A stretch of DNA of 64,000 nt from Deltaproteobacteria bacterium (lineage in GTDB: Bacteria > Myxococcota_A > UBA796 > UBA2385). The DNA lies in contig JAGYJW010000007.1 of assembly GCA_018401435.1 (NCBI GenBank), positions 62,001-126,000 on the forward strand. Direction: 5' to 3'. The position numbers were made by a program, and so were the translations under genes. Each line of letters starts with the position of its first letter. Within the stretch, counting starts at the first letter, position 1. The notes under the pieces were generated by a model. It had not been told where the DNA came from. It saw only the letters and a program-made list of their open reading frames with translations, and did not search any database. This document shows, piece after piece, positions 43,225-51,868 of the stretch.

Positions 43225-44250
43225 ATGCTCTTTGGGTTGAAGGGCGCCCTGGATGACCGGGGGGCCTCGCTGATTCTGCAGACGCCGCGGGCCTTCTGGG
43301 TGGTGCGGGGGCTCGTGCTGGCCCTGCTGGTGCCCCTGCTGCTGATCTTTCTGGTGGGCTTGCTGGCAGGCGTGGACATCCTGGCGGTGGGAGCCGAGGA
43401 GCCGGGCGTCTTCACCGGCCTGGGGGCGCTGCTCTTCTTTGGGGTGGGTGGACCGAGTTTCCTGGTGGGCGCCTTGCATTTGCTGCGTAGCAGCAGCCGC
43501 AGCGCGCAGAGTCGGGTGGAGATCGACCTGGAGGCCCGCGAGATCCGCCCCACCGGCGGCCCGGCGGTGCCCTTCGACCAGCTGCGGGGGCTGGTGCTGC
43601 GCAAACCCAACCCGCTGCTGAAGTGGGTGGCCATCGAGGCCGACCTGGGCGGCGCAGCGACGGCAGCAGCCGATGACCCCAGTCCCTATCGGGCGCCCCG
43701 CGGCGGCGCGTCGCTGCGGCTGCTGGGCAATCTCAACGAGCTGGAGCTGGGGGGCGCCCGCAAGCTGATGCAGCAGCTGGCCGACCGCATGGGCGTAGAG
43801 GCCATGGACCGCAGCCCCAGCCTGCTGGGTGGCGGCGGCGAATCGGGGGCGGGGGCGGGCCGCATCGGTCATGCCGCCACCTACTTCCCCCTGCAGGGCA
43901 TCTTCTTCTTTGCCAGCCTCTTCTTCCTCTTTGCGCGAAAGGACGACCCCGTCGGCCAATTCCATGCGCGGCAGTCCCTCACCCTGCTGGTCTTCGAGAT
44001 GGTCGCCATCTTCGGCACGATCATCGTCGCGGTGCCCTTCTTGTTCCTGGGGGAGATCCTGGGCAAGGGCGATGGGGAGCCCCACCCCGTGGGGCTGGGA
44101 ATCCTGGTGGTGGGCCTGCTGGGGGTGACGGGGCTGCGCATGATGCTGCGCTTTGTGGCCACCTACAAGGCCTGGCGCGGAAAGTCCTGGCTGATGCCTG
44201 GGGTGGGGCGGATCAGCGCCCGCTGGCTTCCCCCGGCCGATCCCGCTTGA
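43225..44250 (+). CDS. integral membrane protein with DUF4870-like C-terminus
   Basis: A 341-residue inner-membrane protein. Two N-terminal helices (AFWVVRGLVLALLVPLLLIF and TGLGALLFFGVGGPSFLVGA), then a cytoplasmic region of about 140 residues with beta-strand character (SRVEIDLEAREIRPTG, FDQLRGLVLRKPN). Next come three helices including YFPLQGIFFFASLFFLFA and ARKDDPVGQFHARQSLTLLV. That last segment (HxxQS near a helix start) recalls DUF4870/Tic20-like proteins. Function unknown. Its end overlaps the convergent TMEM220-like gene by 38 bp. Confidence 0.75.
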   Translation: MLFGLKGALDDRGASLILQTPRAFWVVRGLVLALLVPLLLIFLVGLLAGVDILAVGAEEPGVFTGLGALLFFGVGGPSFLVGALHLLRSSSRSAQSRVEIDLEAREIRPTGGPAVPFDQLRGLVLRKPNPLLKWVAIEADLGGAATAAADDPSPYRAPRGGASLRLLGNLNELELGGARKLMQQLADRMGVEAMDRSPSLLGGGGESGAGAGRIGHAATYFPLQGIFFFASLFFLFARKDDPVGQFHARQSLTLLVFEMVAIFGTIIVAVPFLFLGEILGKGDGEPHPVGLGILVVGLLGVTGLRMMLRFVATYKAWRGKSWLMPGVGRISARWLPPADPA

Positions 44251-44572
44251 TTGTGCCGAAACGCCCCAGGGCCAACGCAGAGAGGCCCACCAGGGCCAGT
44301 CCGCCCAGCTCGCGCAGCTCTTCGCTGTCGAATCCCAGGGCCAGGGTGGGGCTGTCCAGGCGGGAGGCGATGCGGAGGGCCCAAAGCAGGGCACCCAGGG
44401 CCAACATCCCCGAGATGGCCGGGCTGCCGCGCCCGAAGAGTGCGGCCGCATAGAGGGCGGCGGTGAGGCCGTATACCGCCATCCACTGCAAGGGGTCTGG
44501 ATCGTTGAGTTGCACCGCGACACAGGCCAGCGCGCTCAGCAGTCCAAGGGTCAAGAGCAGTCGGCGCAGCAC
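44213..44572 (-). CDS. TMEM220-like small membrane protein
   Basis: A 119-residue membrane protein starting at GTG 44572. Four predicted helices. The first is followed by VAVQLNDPDPLQWMAVYGL, the hallmark of the TMEM220 family (transmembrane family 220). Function of the family is unknown. It is the third gene of a leftward unit after an outer-membrane-like protein (9 bases upstream) and a lipoprotein. Confidence 0.7.
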   Translation of the reverse strand: MLRRLLLTLGLLSALACVAVQLNDPDPLQWMAVYGLTAALYAAALFGRGSPAISGMLALGALLWALRIASRLDSPTLALGFDSEELRELGGLALVGLSALALGRFGTIKRDRPGEASGR

Positions 44573-44580
44573 CGCGCCCC

Positions 44581-45387
44581 CTATCGGAAATAGCCGGTGA
44601 GCATCAGGCGCAGGTCGACCCCCGACGACCAGGCGTTGATCATGGGCCGGGTGCCTCGGGTGGCGCCCCAGCCGCCCTCCATGCGAAAGCCCAGGTTGCG
44701 CAGGGGGCGCATGCTGCCGCCCACAGCCACCCGCAGGCCGGGAAAGGGCCCGCCCTGGGCCTGCTCCCAGAAGCCGCTGCGGCCGGTCCACAGGGTCGGG
44801 CCGACGGCGCCATCGAGCGCCCAGAGCCCCAGGGGCTGGTGGTAGACGGCCATCAGGCCCAACAACGGGCCCTTCATCTCCAGTTGGTCCTGGGTGGCCC
44901 AGGCGGTGGCCAGGTCGGCCCGCAGGTTGAAGCGCCAGGCCACCGGAAGCTCGAACTGGGCGGCAAATGCGGGTTTAAGGCCGTTGGGGGGCAGGCCGCG
45001 ATCACCAGCCATCTGCAGGCCCACCGACAGGCTGAGCTGGTCCCGGCGCCAGCGGTTGTCGTAGCGCTGGATCTGCTGGCGGGCCAAGGCGCCCACATCG
45101 GGGTCGTCCTCGACCTGGTGCAGGGCCGACATCGCCGGCTCCCACTCTCGCAGATGGTGCAGGGCCAGTCCCTCGACCAGCTTGGCGCCCGCGTGACCAT
45201 CGTCGGCCTTCAGGGTGTCGCGCGCCGCCTGCAAGGCCCCGTCCCAGTCGCCGTCTTCCACGGCGCCGCGGGCGGCGGTCCAGGCCTCGGGACCCGAGGC
45301 GGGCAAGGGCAGGGGAGGGCGCTCCTTGGCCTGGGCCAGGCCACCCAGGAGCAGCAGCACGGGTGCAAAGCGGCGCAGCGGATTCAT
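44581..45387 (-). CDS. exported protein with TPR-like N-terminus and beta-barrel-like C-terminus
   Basis: A 268-residue protein with a signal peptide (RFAPVLLLLGGLAQA). Residues about 30-105 are TPR-like (WTAARGAVEDGDWDGALQAA, GHAGAKLVEGLALHHLREWE). From about 120 the sequence alternates in the manner of outer-membrane beta strands (LSLSVGLQMAGD, WRFNLRADLATAW, LRVAVGGSMRPL) and ends in an aromatic-rich LMLTGYFR. Probably an outer-membrane protein. Its ATG overlaps the upstream lipoprotein stop by four bases (ATGA). Confidence 0.7.
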   Translation of the reverse strand: MNPLRRFAPVLLLLGGLAQAKERPPLPLPASGPEAWTAARGAVEDGDWDGALQAARDTLKADDGHAGAKLVEGLALHHLREWEPAMSALHQVEDDPDVGALARQQIQRYDNRWRRDQLSLSVGLQMAGDRGLPPNGLKPAFAAQFELPVAWRFNLRADLATAWATQDQLEMKGPLLGLMAVYHQPLGLWALDGAVGPTLWTGRSGFWEQAQGGPFPGLRVAVGGSMRPLRNLGFRMEGGWGATRGTRPMINAWSSGVDLRLMLTGYFR

Positions 45388-46328
45388 TGGCCCCCTCCGC
45401 GGCCGTTGCGCAGGTTGACCTGGAAGACGTGCAGCTCGTCTTCGAGCAGCAGGCCCAGCACCTTGCCTTGGCCACCACCCGCAATCACCCGGCCAGCGGC
45501 CGGCGTGTCCACTGCCACCAAGGGGTCGCCGGTCTCGGCGTCCAGCAGCACGATCTGCCCGCCCACGCCGCCGGAGCTGGACAGGGCGAAGCTGCCGCCG
45601 GCGCCCATGTCGCCGACGGCGTTGATGGCCGTCTGCATCTCGTTGGCCCAGAGCCGCTCGCCGGCGGGGTCATAGGCCTCGATCACCCGGCCGTCGGCCA
45701 CCACATGGGTGCCGCTCACGGGGTCGAGGGCGCAGATGGATCCCGGCGTCAGGCGGCTGCTGACCTCGACGCGCCCCACCGTCCAGGTGGCGCCGCCCAC
45801 GGTCACCAGCAGCTGGTCCTGGGCGCGGTCGGCCACCACGCAGGGGGAGCCTTGGCAGGCGGCGGCGGGAAGGGCCACGGTGTCGATGTCGTCGGGATAG
45901 AGCCAGTCCACGCCGCAGCCGTCGGTGGGATCGTCGCGCAGCACGGCCAGCCCGGCGTCGGTGATGCCCGCCCCCAGAATGCCGGTGGTGCGCCCATGCA
46001 CGCGCAGGGGCTCTGCGACGGAGCTGCCCTCCCAGTCAAAGAAGGCGTCGTCGCCAGCGGCCAGCACCCGGGCCGAAGCACCCGATTCGACGACATCCAG
46101 CAGGCGCTCGCGCGCGCCGGGCAAGGGATCGAAGATCTCGATCACCTCGCCGTCAAAGGAGGTTCTGCGCGTGATCTCGCCCAGGGCGCTCTGGGTGTGC
46201 AGGTCGCCGCCATCTTCTCCCACCGCCAGCCGCGTCCAGGCGCCGCGCAGGGCCAGGGTGTGGGTGATGGCCGCGGCGTCGGCGCAGCCCAGGGCGGGCA
46301 GGAGGCTGAGCAGGAGGAGGGCGCGCAT
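45384..46328 (-). CDS. hypothetical lipoprotein, possibly beta-propeller
   Basis: A 314-residue predicted lipoprotein (signal peptide ending LLPALGC). The mature chain has repeated strand-turn units such as AWTRLAVGEDGGDLHTQ, GQIVLLDAETGDPLVAVDTP and HVVADGRVIEAYDPAGERLW, which recall PQQ- or quinoprotein-like propellers. No catalytic motif seen. First gene of the three-gene leftward unit. It diverges from the GGDEF gene across 153 bp, where I see no convincing promoter. Confidence 0.68.
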   Translation of the reverse strand: MRALLLLSLLPALGCADAAAITHTLALRGAWTRLAVGEDGGDLHTQSALGEITRRTSFDGEVIEIFDPLPGARERLLDVVESGASARVLAAGDDAFFDWEGSSVAEPLRVHGRTTGILGAGITDAGLAVLRDDPTDGCGVDWLYPDDIDTVALPAAACQGSPCVVADRAQDQLLVTVGGATWTVGRVEVSSRLTPGSICALDPVSGTHVVADGRVIEAYDPAGERLWANEMQTAINAVGDMGAGGSFALSSSGGVGGQIVLLDAETGDPLVAVDTPAAGRVIAGGGQGKVLGLLLEDELHVFQVNLRNGRGGGQ

Positions 46329-46481
46329 GCTCGGGCGGGGCTGGAGGGGGCCGCATCATAGCGCGCGACGTTGCCCGGCGGAGCCTGCCGACGCCTCCGC
46401 TTCCGCGCCGAAACCTGGGATCGGCCCCCCAAGGGTGGGGTCTTCCCTTCAAGGCGCGGCACCACCGCCCGTAGAGCGTTC

Positions 46482-47979
46482 ATGTCCACCTCCGAACTTC
46501 CTCCTGCCCAAGGCAGCCCCCGCAGCCTGCTCTGGTCCATGGGGCTGGGGCTGCTTCCCCTCCTGGTCTTCCTTGTGTTGTGTGCCGCCCTGAGCGCCGC
46601 AACATTGGAGCTGTTGGAGGGCGAAGTGCAGGCCATGGTGCGCGAGCTTCGTGACGGCGGCCTGACCGCCGAGCGGATCGAGCAATTCGGCACCGGCCTT
46701 CGCAGGTCCTGGCTGGGCCTGTTTGCTGCGCTGCTGGTCATGACCGCGGCGACCGGGCTCCTGGTGCGGGCAGGTTACCGCCAGGTCAAGGGCCGGCTGC
46801 GCGCGGTGGACGCCTATATCGCGGGCCGGGTGCGGAACGAAGACCCCGTCGCCCTTCCCGGTGGCCGGGGTTGCGCCTTGGGCGAGCTGGAGGAGCGGGT
46901 CATGCGCGCGGCCGCGGATATGCGCGCCCACGAGTTCGAGATCGCTCGGAAGGGCGAAGCGCAGCGCTTCGAGGCCGCCTTGCAGCGGGCCCTGGAGCTG
47001 GTGGACGACGAGGGGGAGATCATCGAGGTTGCGCGGCTGGCGCTGGAGATCGCGACTGGGCCCTCGGATGGAGAGCTCCTGTTGGCTGACTCGAGCCAGG
47101 CCAACCTCAGGCGGGTCATCGCCACGGACAACCACTCCGGGGGATGCCCTGTGCGCTCTCCGAAGGCCTGCGCTGCGGTGCGGCGCGGCCAGACGCTGAC
47201 CTTCCACTCCAGCGAGGATCTCGACGCCTGCCCCCGCTTGCGGGAGCATCCCCAGGGGCCCTGCGCCGCAGTCTGTACGCCGGTCTCGGTGATGGGGCGC
47301 ACCATCGGCGTCATCCATGTAACCAGCCCCGTGGGCGCGCCCTTGCGCCGCGAAGCCGCCGATGGCATCGAGACGGTGGCCACCCAGGTGGGGGCGCGGC
47401 TGGGCATGGTGCGCACCCTGGCGGCCAGCGATGTGGCGGCCAGCACCGATCCCCTGACCGGCTTGCTGAATCGGCGCAGCTTCGAGGCCGAGGCGTCGGG
47501 AATCCTGGGGGATGGTCGCAGCCACTGCATCGTGATCGCCGATCTCGACCACTTCAAGCGCCTCAACGACAGCTTCGGCCATTCGGCCGGTGACCGGGCG
47601 CTCTGCCTCTTTGCCCGGGTGCTCAAGGACCATGTGCGGGGCAACGACCGGGTCGGCCGCTACGGTGGGGAGGAGTTCGTGATCCTGCTCTACGACTGCA
47701 AGCTGGAGCAGGCCAAGGGGGCGCTGGAGCGCTTGCGGACGACGCTGATGGCCGAGATCGGCACTGCAGGGGTGCCGCCCTTCACCTTCAGCATGGGCCT
47801 GGCCCGCGCCGGCGTCGATGGCACCGAGCTGGCGGGGCTGATCGAGGTGGCCGACGGGGCCCTCTACGAGGCGAAGTCCAGGGGGCGCGACCGGGTGGTG
47901 GTGGCGGGCAGCGGCGAGGATCGGGAGCTGGTGGGTCCCCCGCCTGGTCGAGGGCGCCGCCGAGGCGTCGGTGGCCTGA
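46482..47979 (+). CDS. membrane-bound diguanylate cyclase with GAF-like sensor (frame change near end)
   Basis: Start ATG 46482. Two membrane helices (about 17-42 and 75-98) frame a short periplasmic loop. A Cys-rich GAF-like region (about 180-315) includes SPKACAAVRRGQ, DACPRLREHPQGPCAAVC and GVIHV. The GGDEF domain follows with TGLLNRRSFEAEA, VIADLDHFKRLND and RYGGEEFVILL, plus the inhibitory-site RGND five residues before GGEEF. So c-di-GMP synthesis with product inhibition is expected. In the frame as read the protein continues without a stop into amnB. A change in the CCCCCG run near 47940 would instead end it at TGA 47979 (LVEGAAEASVA), which I prefer. Confidence 0.82.
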
Positions 47980-48038
47980 CCCTGGGGGCGGCGGTCGGTC
48001 CGTCGGAAGGCCACTGTCAGCGCCAGGCGCCACGTTAT

Positions 48039-48062
48039 GGGGCCTCCTTCCGCGGAGGCCCC
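48039..48062 (+). promoter_or_regulatory. perfect hairpin sequestering the amnB ribosome binding site
   Basis: GGGGCCTCC (48039-48047), six-base loop, GGAGGCCCC (48054-48062), directly followed by the ATG at 48063. The GGAGG Shine-Dalgarno sequence is fully paired in the 9-bp GC stem. It could act as a translational switch for the aminophenol operon. It could also terminate the upstream transcript, but there is no T-run. Confidence 0.6.
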
Positions 48063-48974
48063 ATGTCCCTGCCCGCCGGCTCTGGCCGCATCGTCGCGGG
48101 GGTGCTCGCGCCCCACCCGCCCCACCTCGTCTATGCCGAGAACCCGCCCCAGAACGAGCCTCGGGCCGAGTGCGGCTGGGAGGAGCTGCGATGGGGCTAC
48201 GAGCGCCTGCGCCGCAGCCTCGCCCGCACCGACCATGACGTGTTGATCGTGCATTCGCCCCACTGGAAGACCCGGCAGGGCCACCACGTGCTGGCGCGGC
48301 CGGCCTTCTCCAGCCTCAGCGTGGACCCGGTCTTCCCAAACCTCTTCCGCTACCACTACGATCTGCGCGTGGACGTCGATCTGGCGCATCTTATCATTGA
48401 GGAGGGCCGGGGCGAGGGCCTGGTGATGAAGGCCATGGAGAACCCCGACTTCCGGGTGGACTATGGCACCATCACCTCCTGCCACCTGGTGAACCCCAGC
48501 TGGGACCGCCCCATCGTGGGCATCTCCAGCAACCGCGCCTACTACGACTTCAGCAACGAGGTGGGCGACGAGATGATGCTGGCCCTGGGCCGGGCCACGC
48601 GGCGTGCGGTGGAGCGCTCGGGCAAGCGGGCGGTGCTGCTGGCCAGCAACTCCCTGTCGCATCGGCACTTTACTGAAGAGTCGGCCATCCCCGAAGACAT
48701 GACCCACGAGCACATCTACCACCATGGGCAATACCTCTGGGATATGCACGCCCTCAAGCTGATGCGGGAGGGCCGCACCCGGCAGCTGGTGGACGAGATG
48801 CCCGACTTCATCGAGCAGGCCGTCTCGGAATGCAAGGAGGGCAGCCTCACCTGGTTGATGGGGGCCCTGGACTTCCCCGACTATCCGGCCGAGGTGCACG
48901 CCTATGGAACGGTCATCGGGACGGGCAACGCCGTCGTCGAGTGGGACCCGCGCCGGGCCGGAGGTGCCGCATGA
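48063..48974 (+). CDS. amnB: class III extradiol dioxygenase, 2-aminophenol 1,6-dioxygenase beta-like
   Basis: A 303-residue LigB-superfamily ring-cleavage dioxygenase, catalytic subunit type. Seen: LAPHPPHLVYAENPP, VLIVHSPHWKTRQGHH (His ligands of the non-haem Fe(II)), YHYDLRVDVDLAHLIIEE, NPSWDRPIVGISSNRAYYD, and ASNSLSHRHFTEE with a further active-site His. The match is to AmnB, which opens 2-aminophenol to 2-aminomuconate semialdehyde. 3-hydroxyanthranilate or a related o-aminophenol is also possible given kynA and kynB nearby. The stop overlaps the next ATG (ATGA). Translation may be gated by the hairpin just before the start. Confidence 0.85.
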   Translation: MSLPAGSGRIVAGVLAPHPPHLVYAENPPQNEPRAECGWEELRWGYERLRRSLARTDHDVLIVHSPHWKTRQGHHVLARPAFSSLSVDPVFPNLFRYHYDLRVDVDLAHLIIEEGRGEGLVMKAMENPDFRVDYGTITSCHLVNPSWDRPIVGISSNRAYYDFSNEVGDEMMLALGRATRRAVERSGKRAVLLASNSLSHRHFTEESAIPEDMTHEHIYHHGQYLWDMHALKLMREGRTRQLVDEMPDFIEQAVSECKEGSLTWLMGALDFPDYPAEVHAYGTVIGTGNAVVEWDPRRAGGAA

Positions 48975-50383
48975 GCCCCGCCTGGACCGATGCGGATCTG
49001 GTGATGGGCCTGGTGGTGCCCGGCATGCCCCAGCCCCTGCTGGCCCCCGACGGAAACCCCGCCTGGGCGGCCTTGCGGGGGGCCTATGAGGCTGCGGCGG
49101 CGCGCATCGCCGCCAGCGAGGCCGACCTGCTGGTGCTCTACAGCACGGGCTGGCCCAGCGTGATCGGCCACCAGATCCAGGCCATGCCTCGGCCCCGCTG
49201 GGTGCATGTGGACCCCGAGTGGCACGACCTGGGGCCGATCCCCTACGACTTCGCCATCGACGCGGCCTTTGCTGGGGCCTGGCGCGACGCGGCCGAGTCC
49301 CGCGGCCTGCACGCCCGCACGGTGGCCTATGAGGGCTTTCCCATCGATACCGGCTCGATCGTCGCCTTGAAGCTGCTCAATCCGCAGAATCGCATCCCGG
49401 CGGTCATCGTGTCCTGCAATATATACGCGGACCGCGCCGAGACGCTGGTGCTGGGAAAGGCCGCCCGGGACGCGGTGGCCGCGGGCGGGCGCAAGGTGGT
49501 GGCTGTCGCGGTGACCCAGCTCACCGACCGCGTGCACACCCGCCCGGTGGCCGATGCCGACGACCACCTGTCCTCTCTGCAAGATGACGAGTGGAACCGC
49601 AAGCTGCTGGAGATCCTGGGGGAGGGGCGCCTGGAGGATGTCAGCCAGCTGGCGCGCACCTTCACGCACCAGGCCCACGCCGACAGCCGCCTGAAGGCGA
49701 TCTGGTGGCTGGGCGCCCTGATGGGCCAGCACAACCGCTACCGGGGCGAGGTGCTGGCCTATGGCCCGGTGCAGGGCACCGGCTGCGCGGTGGTGGCGCT
49801 GACGCCGTCGGCGGTGGAGGCCGCAGGTCACGAATTCGACGAGGAGGATGTGGAGAGCTTCGCCGGCGACCGCAGCGTGCTGGGCGCCGAGGTCGAAGCA
49901 GCCGGGGCTCCACCCCCGCCGGCCGTCCCCCCGCCGGTGGCCCCGGCCCGGCCCCGCAGCGGGGCGGTCTCCACCGACGCTGCTCCTTCGCCGGTGGGGG
50001 CCTACCCCCATGCCCGGCGGGTGGGGGATCTGCTCTACCTGTCTGGGGTGGGGCCGCGTCAGCCGGTGACCAATGCCATCCCCGGCGGGCCCATCCGCGA
50101 CGCCAGCGGCGCCCCCCTGGACTATGACATCGAAGCCCAGACGCGGGCGGTCATCGACAATGTGCGCGTGATCCTCGAAGCCGCGGGCTCCTCTCTGGAC
50201 CGGGTGCTGGACATCACGGCCTTCCTGGTGGATATGGACCGGGACTTTGCCGGCTACAACAAGGTCTACGCCGAGGCATTCGCGTCGGTGGGGGCCACGC
50301 GCACCACCCTGGCCGTGCGCGCCTTGCCCACCCCCATCGCGGTGGAGTTCAAGGTCATCGCCGCCGCAGGGGAGGGCCCTTGA
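48971..50383 (+). CDS. amnA: aminophenol dioxygenase alpha-like subunit fused to 2-aminomuconate deaminase (RidA type)
   Basis: A 470-residue two-domain protein. Residues 1 to about 290 are the LigB-type alpha subunit of 2-aminophenol dioxygenase (VLYSTGWPSVIGHQIQAMP, EGFPIDTGSIVALKLL, NRIPAVIVSCNIYADRAET, TQLTDRVHTRP), which supports AmnB. A Pro-rich linker (about 305-330) joins a RidA/YjgF-fold domain: SPVGAYPHARRVGDLLYLSG, VIDNVRVILEAAGSSLDRV and RTTLAVRALPTPIAVEFKV. The last carries the RidA-type Arg. That half matches 2-aminomuconate deaminase (AmnD), the step two reactions on. The fusion is unusual. Overlaps kynB by four bases (TTGA). Confidence 0.85.
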   Translation: MSPAWTDADLVMGLVVPGMPQPLLAPDGNPAWAALRGAYEAAAARIAASEADLLVLYSTGWPSVIGHQIQAMPRPRWVHVDPEWHDLGPIPYDFAIDAAFAGAWRDAAESRGLHARTVAYEGFPIDTGSIVALKLLNPQNRIPAVIVSCNIYADRAETLVLGKAARDAVAAGGRKVVAVAVTQLTDRVHTRPVADADDHLSSLQDDEWNRKLLEILGEGRLEDVSQLARTFTHQAHADSRLKAIWWLGALMGQHNRYRGEVLAYGPVQGTGCAVVALTPSAVEAAGHEFDEEDVESFAGDRSVLGAEVEAAGAPPPPAVPPPVAPARPRSGAVSTDAAPSPVGAYPHARRVGDLLYLSGVGPRQPVTNAIPGGPIRDASGAPLDYDIEAQTRAVIDNVRVILEAAGSSLDRVLDITAFLVDMDRDFAGYNKVYAEAFASVGATRTTLAVRALPTPIAVEFKVIAAAGEGP

Positions 50384-51030
50384 CCCATGGTATATCGCCC
50401 GGAATATTGATCGATATTTCGCCGGTATTGTCGCCGCGCATCGCGGTCTGGCCCGGGGATACTGCTTTCTCGCAGCGCTACCTCTGCCGGATGGACCAGG
50501 GCGCCAACCTCGACCTGTCCACCATCGAGAGCACGGTGCACCTGGGCGCCCACGCCGATGCCCCCTCCCACTACCGGGCGGGGGCCCCGGGCATCGCCGC
50601 GCGGTCCCTGGACCTCTACTATGGGGACTGCGAGGTCATCCTGGTCGAGGTGCCCCGCGGCGGACGCGTGATGCCCGCGCACCTGCCGGGGCCGGTCTCG
50701 GCCCCCCGGGTGCTGCTGCGCACCGGCAGCTACCCCGACCCCGACCGCTTCAACACCGACTTTGTGGCCCTCTCGCCCGAGCTGATCCGCCACCTGGCGG
50801 CCCAGGGGGTCTGCCTGGTGGGCATCGACACCCCCAGCATCGACCCCTTCTCCAGCAAGGCCCTGGAGTCCCACCAGGCGGTGGCAGAGGCCGACATGGC
50901 GATCCTGGAGGGCCTGGTGCTGGACCTTGTGGCGCCAGGGGCCTACACCCTCATCGCCTTGCCCCTCAAGATCGAGGGGGCGGACGCCAGCCCGGTGCGG
51001 GCGGCCTTGCTGCCACGGGGACGGTCATGA
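50380..51030 (+). CDS. kynB: kynurenine formamidase
   Basis: A 216-residue cyclase-family metal hydrolase converting N-formylkynurenine to kynurenine. Seen: ILIDISPVLSPRIAVWPGDT at the N-terminus, the metal-binding VHLGAHADAPSHY (family HxGTHxDxPxH with Ala for Thr), LLRTGSYPDPDRFN and VGIDTPSIDPFSSKALESH. All expected ligands (two His, Asp, His) are there. I use TTG 50380, which overlaps the upstream stop and has GGGGAGG before it; a second in-frame TTG at 50407 would also fit the family. Its ATGA overlap with the sulfotransferase gene makes it the third of four coupled genes. Confidence 0.88.
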   Translation: MTHGISPGILIDISPVLSPRIAVWPGDTAFSQRYLCRMDQGANLDLSTIESTVHLGAHADAPSHYRAGAPGIAARSLDLYYGDCEVILVEVPRGGRVMPAHLPGPVSAPRVLLRTGSYPDPDRFNTDFVALSPELIRHLAAQGVCLVGIDTPSIDPFSSKALESHQAVAEADMAILEGLVLDLVAPGAYTLIALPLKIEGADASPVRAALLPRGRS

Positions 51031-51857
51031 TCGTGGTCACCGGAACCAAGCGCTCGGGCACGTCGATGTGGATGCAGGTGCTGCAAGCCGGCGGCATCAC
51101 GGTGCTGGGGGAGGCCTTTCCGCGGGTCTGGGAGCAGTCCATCAAGGAGGCCAACCCCCGGGGCTTCTTCGAGAGCCGTCTGCGCAACGGCATCTATTAC
51201 CGCACCAACCCCGACCCCAAGACGGGCGCCTACCTGCCGCCGGGGCCCACCCGCAAGCACGCCGCCAAGGTCTTCATCCCCGGATTGATCCGCTCCGATG
51301 TGGCCTATCTGCATCGGGTGGTGGCCTCGGTGCGCAATTGGCGCAGCTACTGCGCGTCCTTGGGCCGGCTCTACGCCATGGAAGACAGCTGGCTGGCCGA
51401 GCGGGGCGAAGATCCCGAGACGGGCGAGAGCCGCCTGGAGCAGGCCCGGCGCCAGCGGGTGCGGGTGCCCCCGGCCGTGGAGTGGTGGTTCGAGAACTAC
51501 GATCTGGTGCGGGATGTCGCCACGCGTCGCTACCCATTCCACATCCACAGCTATGAGGCGGTGTTGGCGGATCCGGCGCGTCACATCGACGCCATCTTTG
51601 CCTGGCTGGGGGAGGGGGACGCCAAGGCCGCGGTGGCCGCGGTCGCGCCCGAGCTGCGCACCCAGCCCGAGAGCTGCGACGCGCCCGCAGAAGGCGCCGA
51701 TCTCGACCCCGACTTCTTGCGGGTCTTTGATGACTACTATGCGGCGGTACACGAGAAGGGCGTGCTGCCGGCGGCCCTGGTCAATGACATGAATGCCGTG
51801 CAGAAACGCATGGTGGAGCGCTTCGACCCCTTGCCCCCCGAGCGCCTGGTGCGCTGA
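51027..51857 (+). CDS. sulfotransferase family protein
   Basis: A 276-residue P-loop sulfotransferase-like protein. The 5'-phosphosulfate loop is VTGTKRSGTSMWMQVL at the N-terminus. A likely 3'-phosphate-binding segment is VVASVRNWRSYCAS (about 95-110), and FHIHSYEAVLADPARHIDAI matches the usual later helix. It would transfer sulfate from PAPS to an unknown acceptor, or bind a nucleotide without transfer. It is the last of the amnB-amnA/D-kynB unit, coupled by ATGA overlap. That linkage suggests an aromatic or amino-phenolic acceptor (inference). Confidence 0.75.
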   Translation: MIVVTGTKRSGTSMWMQVLQAGGITVLGEAFPRVWEQSIKEANPRGFFESRLRNGIYYRTNPDPKTGAYLPPGPTRKHAAKVFIPGLIRSDVAYLHRVVASVRNWRSYCASLGRLYAMEDSWLAERGEDPETGESRLEQARRQRVRVPPAVEWWFENYDLVRDVATRRYPFHIHSYEAVLADPARHIDAIFAWLGEGDAKAAVAAVAPELRTQPESCDAPAEGADLDPDFLRVFDDYYAAVHEKGVLPAALVNDMNAVQKRMVERFDPLPPERLVR

Positions 51858-51868
51858 GGCTGCCGGCA

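Noticed and set aside
46449..48899. An 816-codon minus-strand open frame
   Set aside because: Antisense to the GGDEF and amnB genes, whose motifs are clear; composition is His/Gln/Gly-rich shadow.
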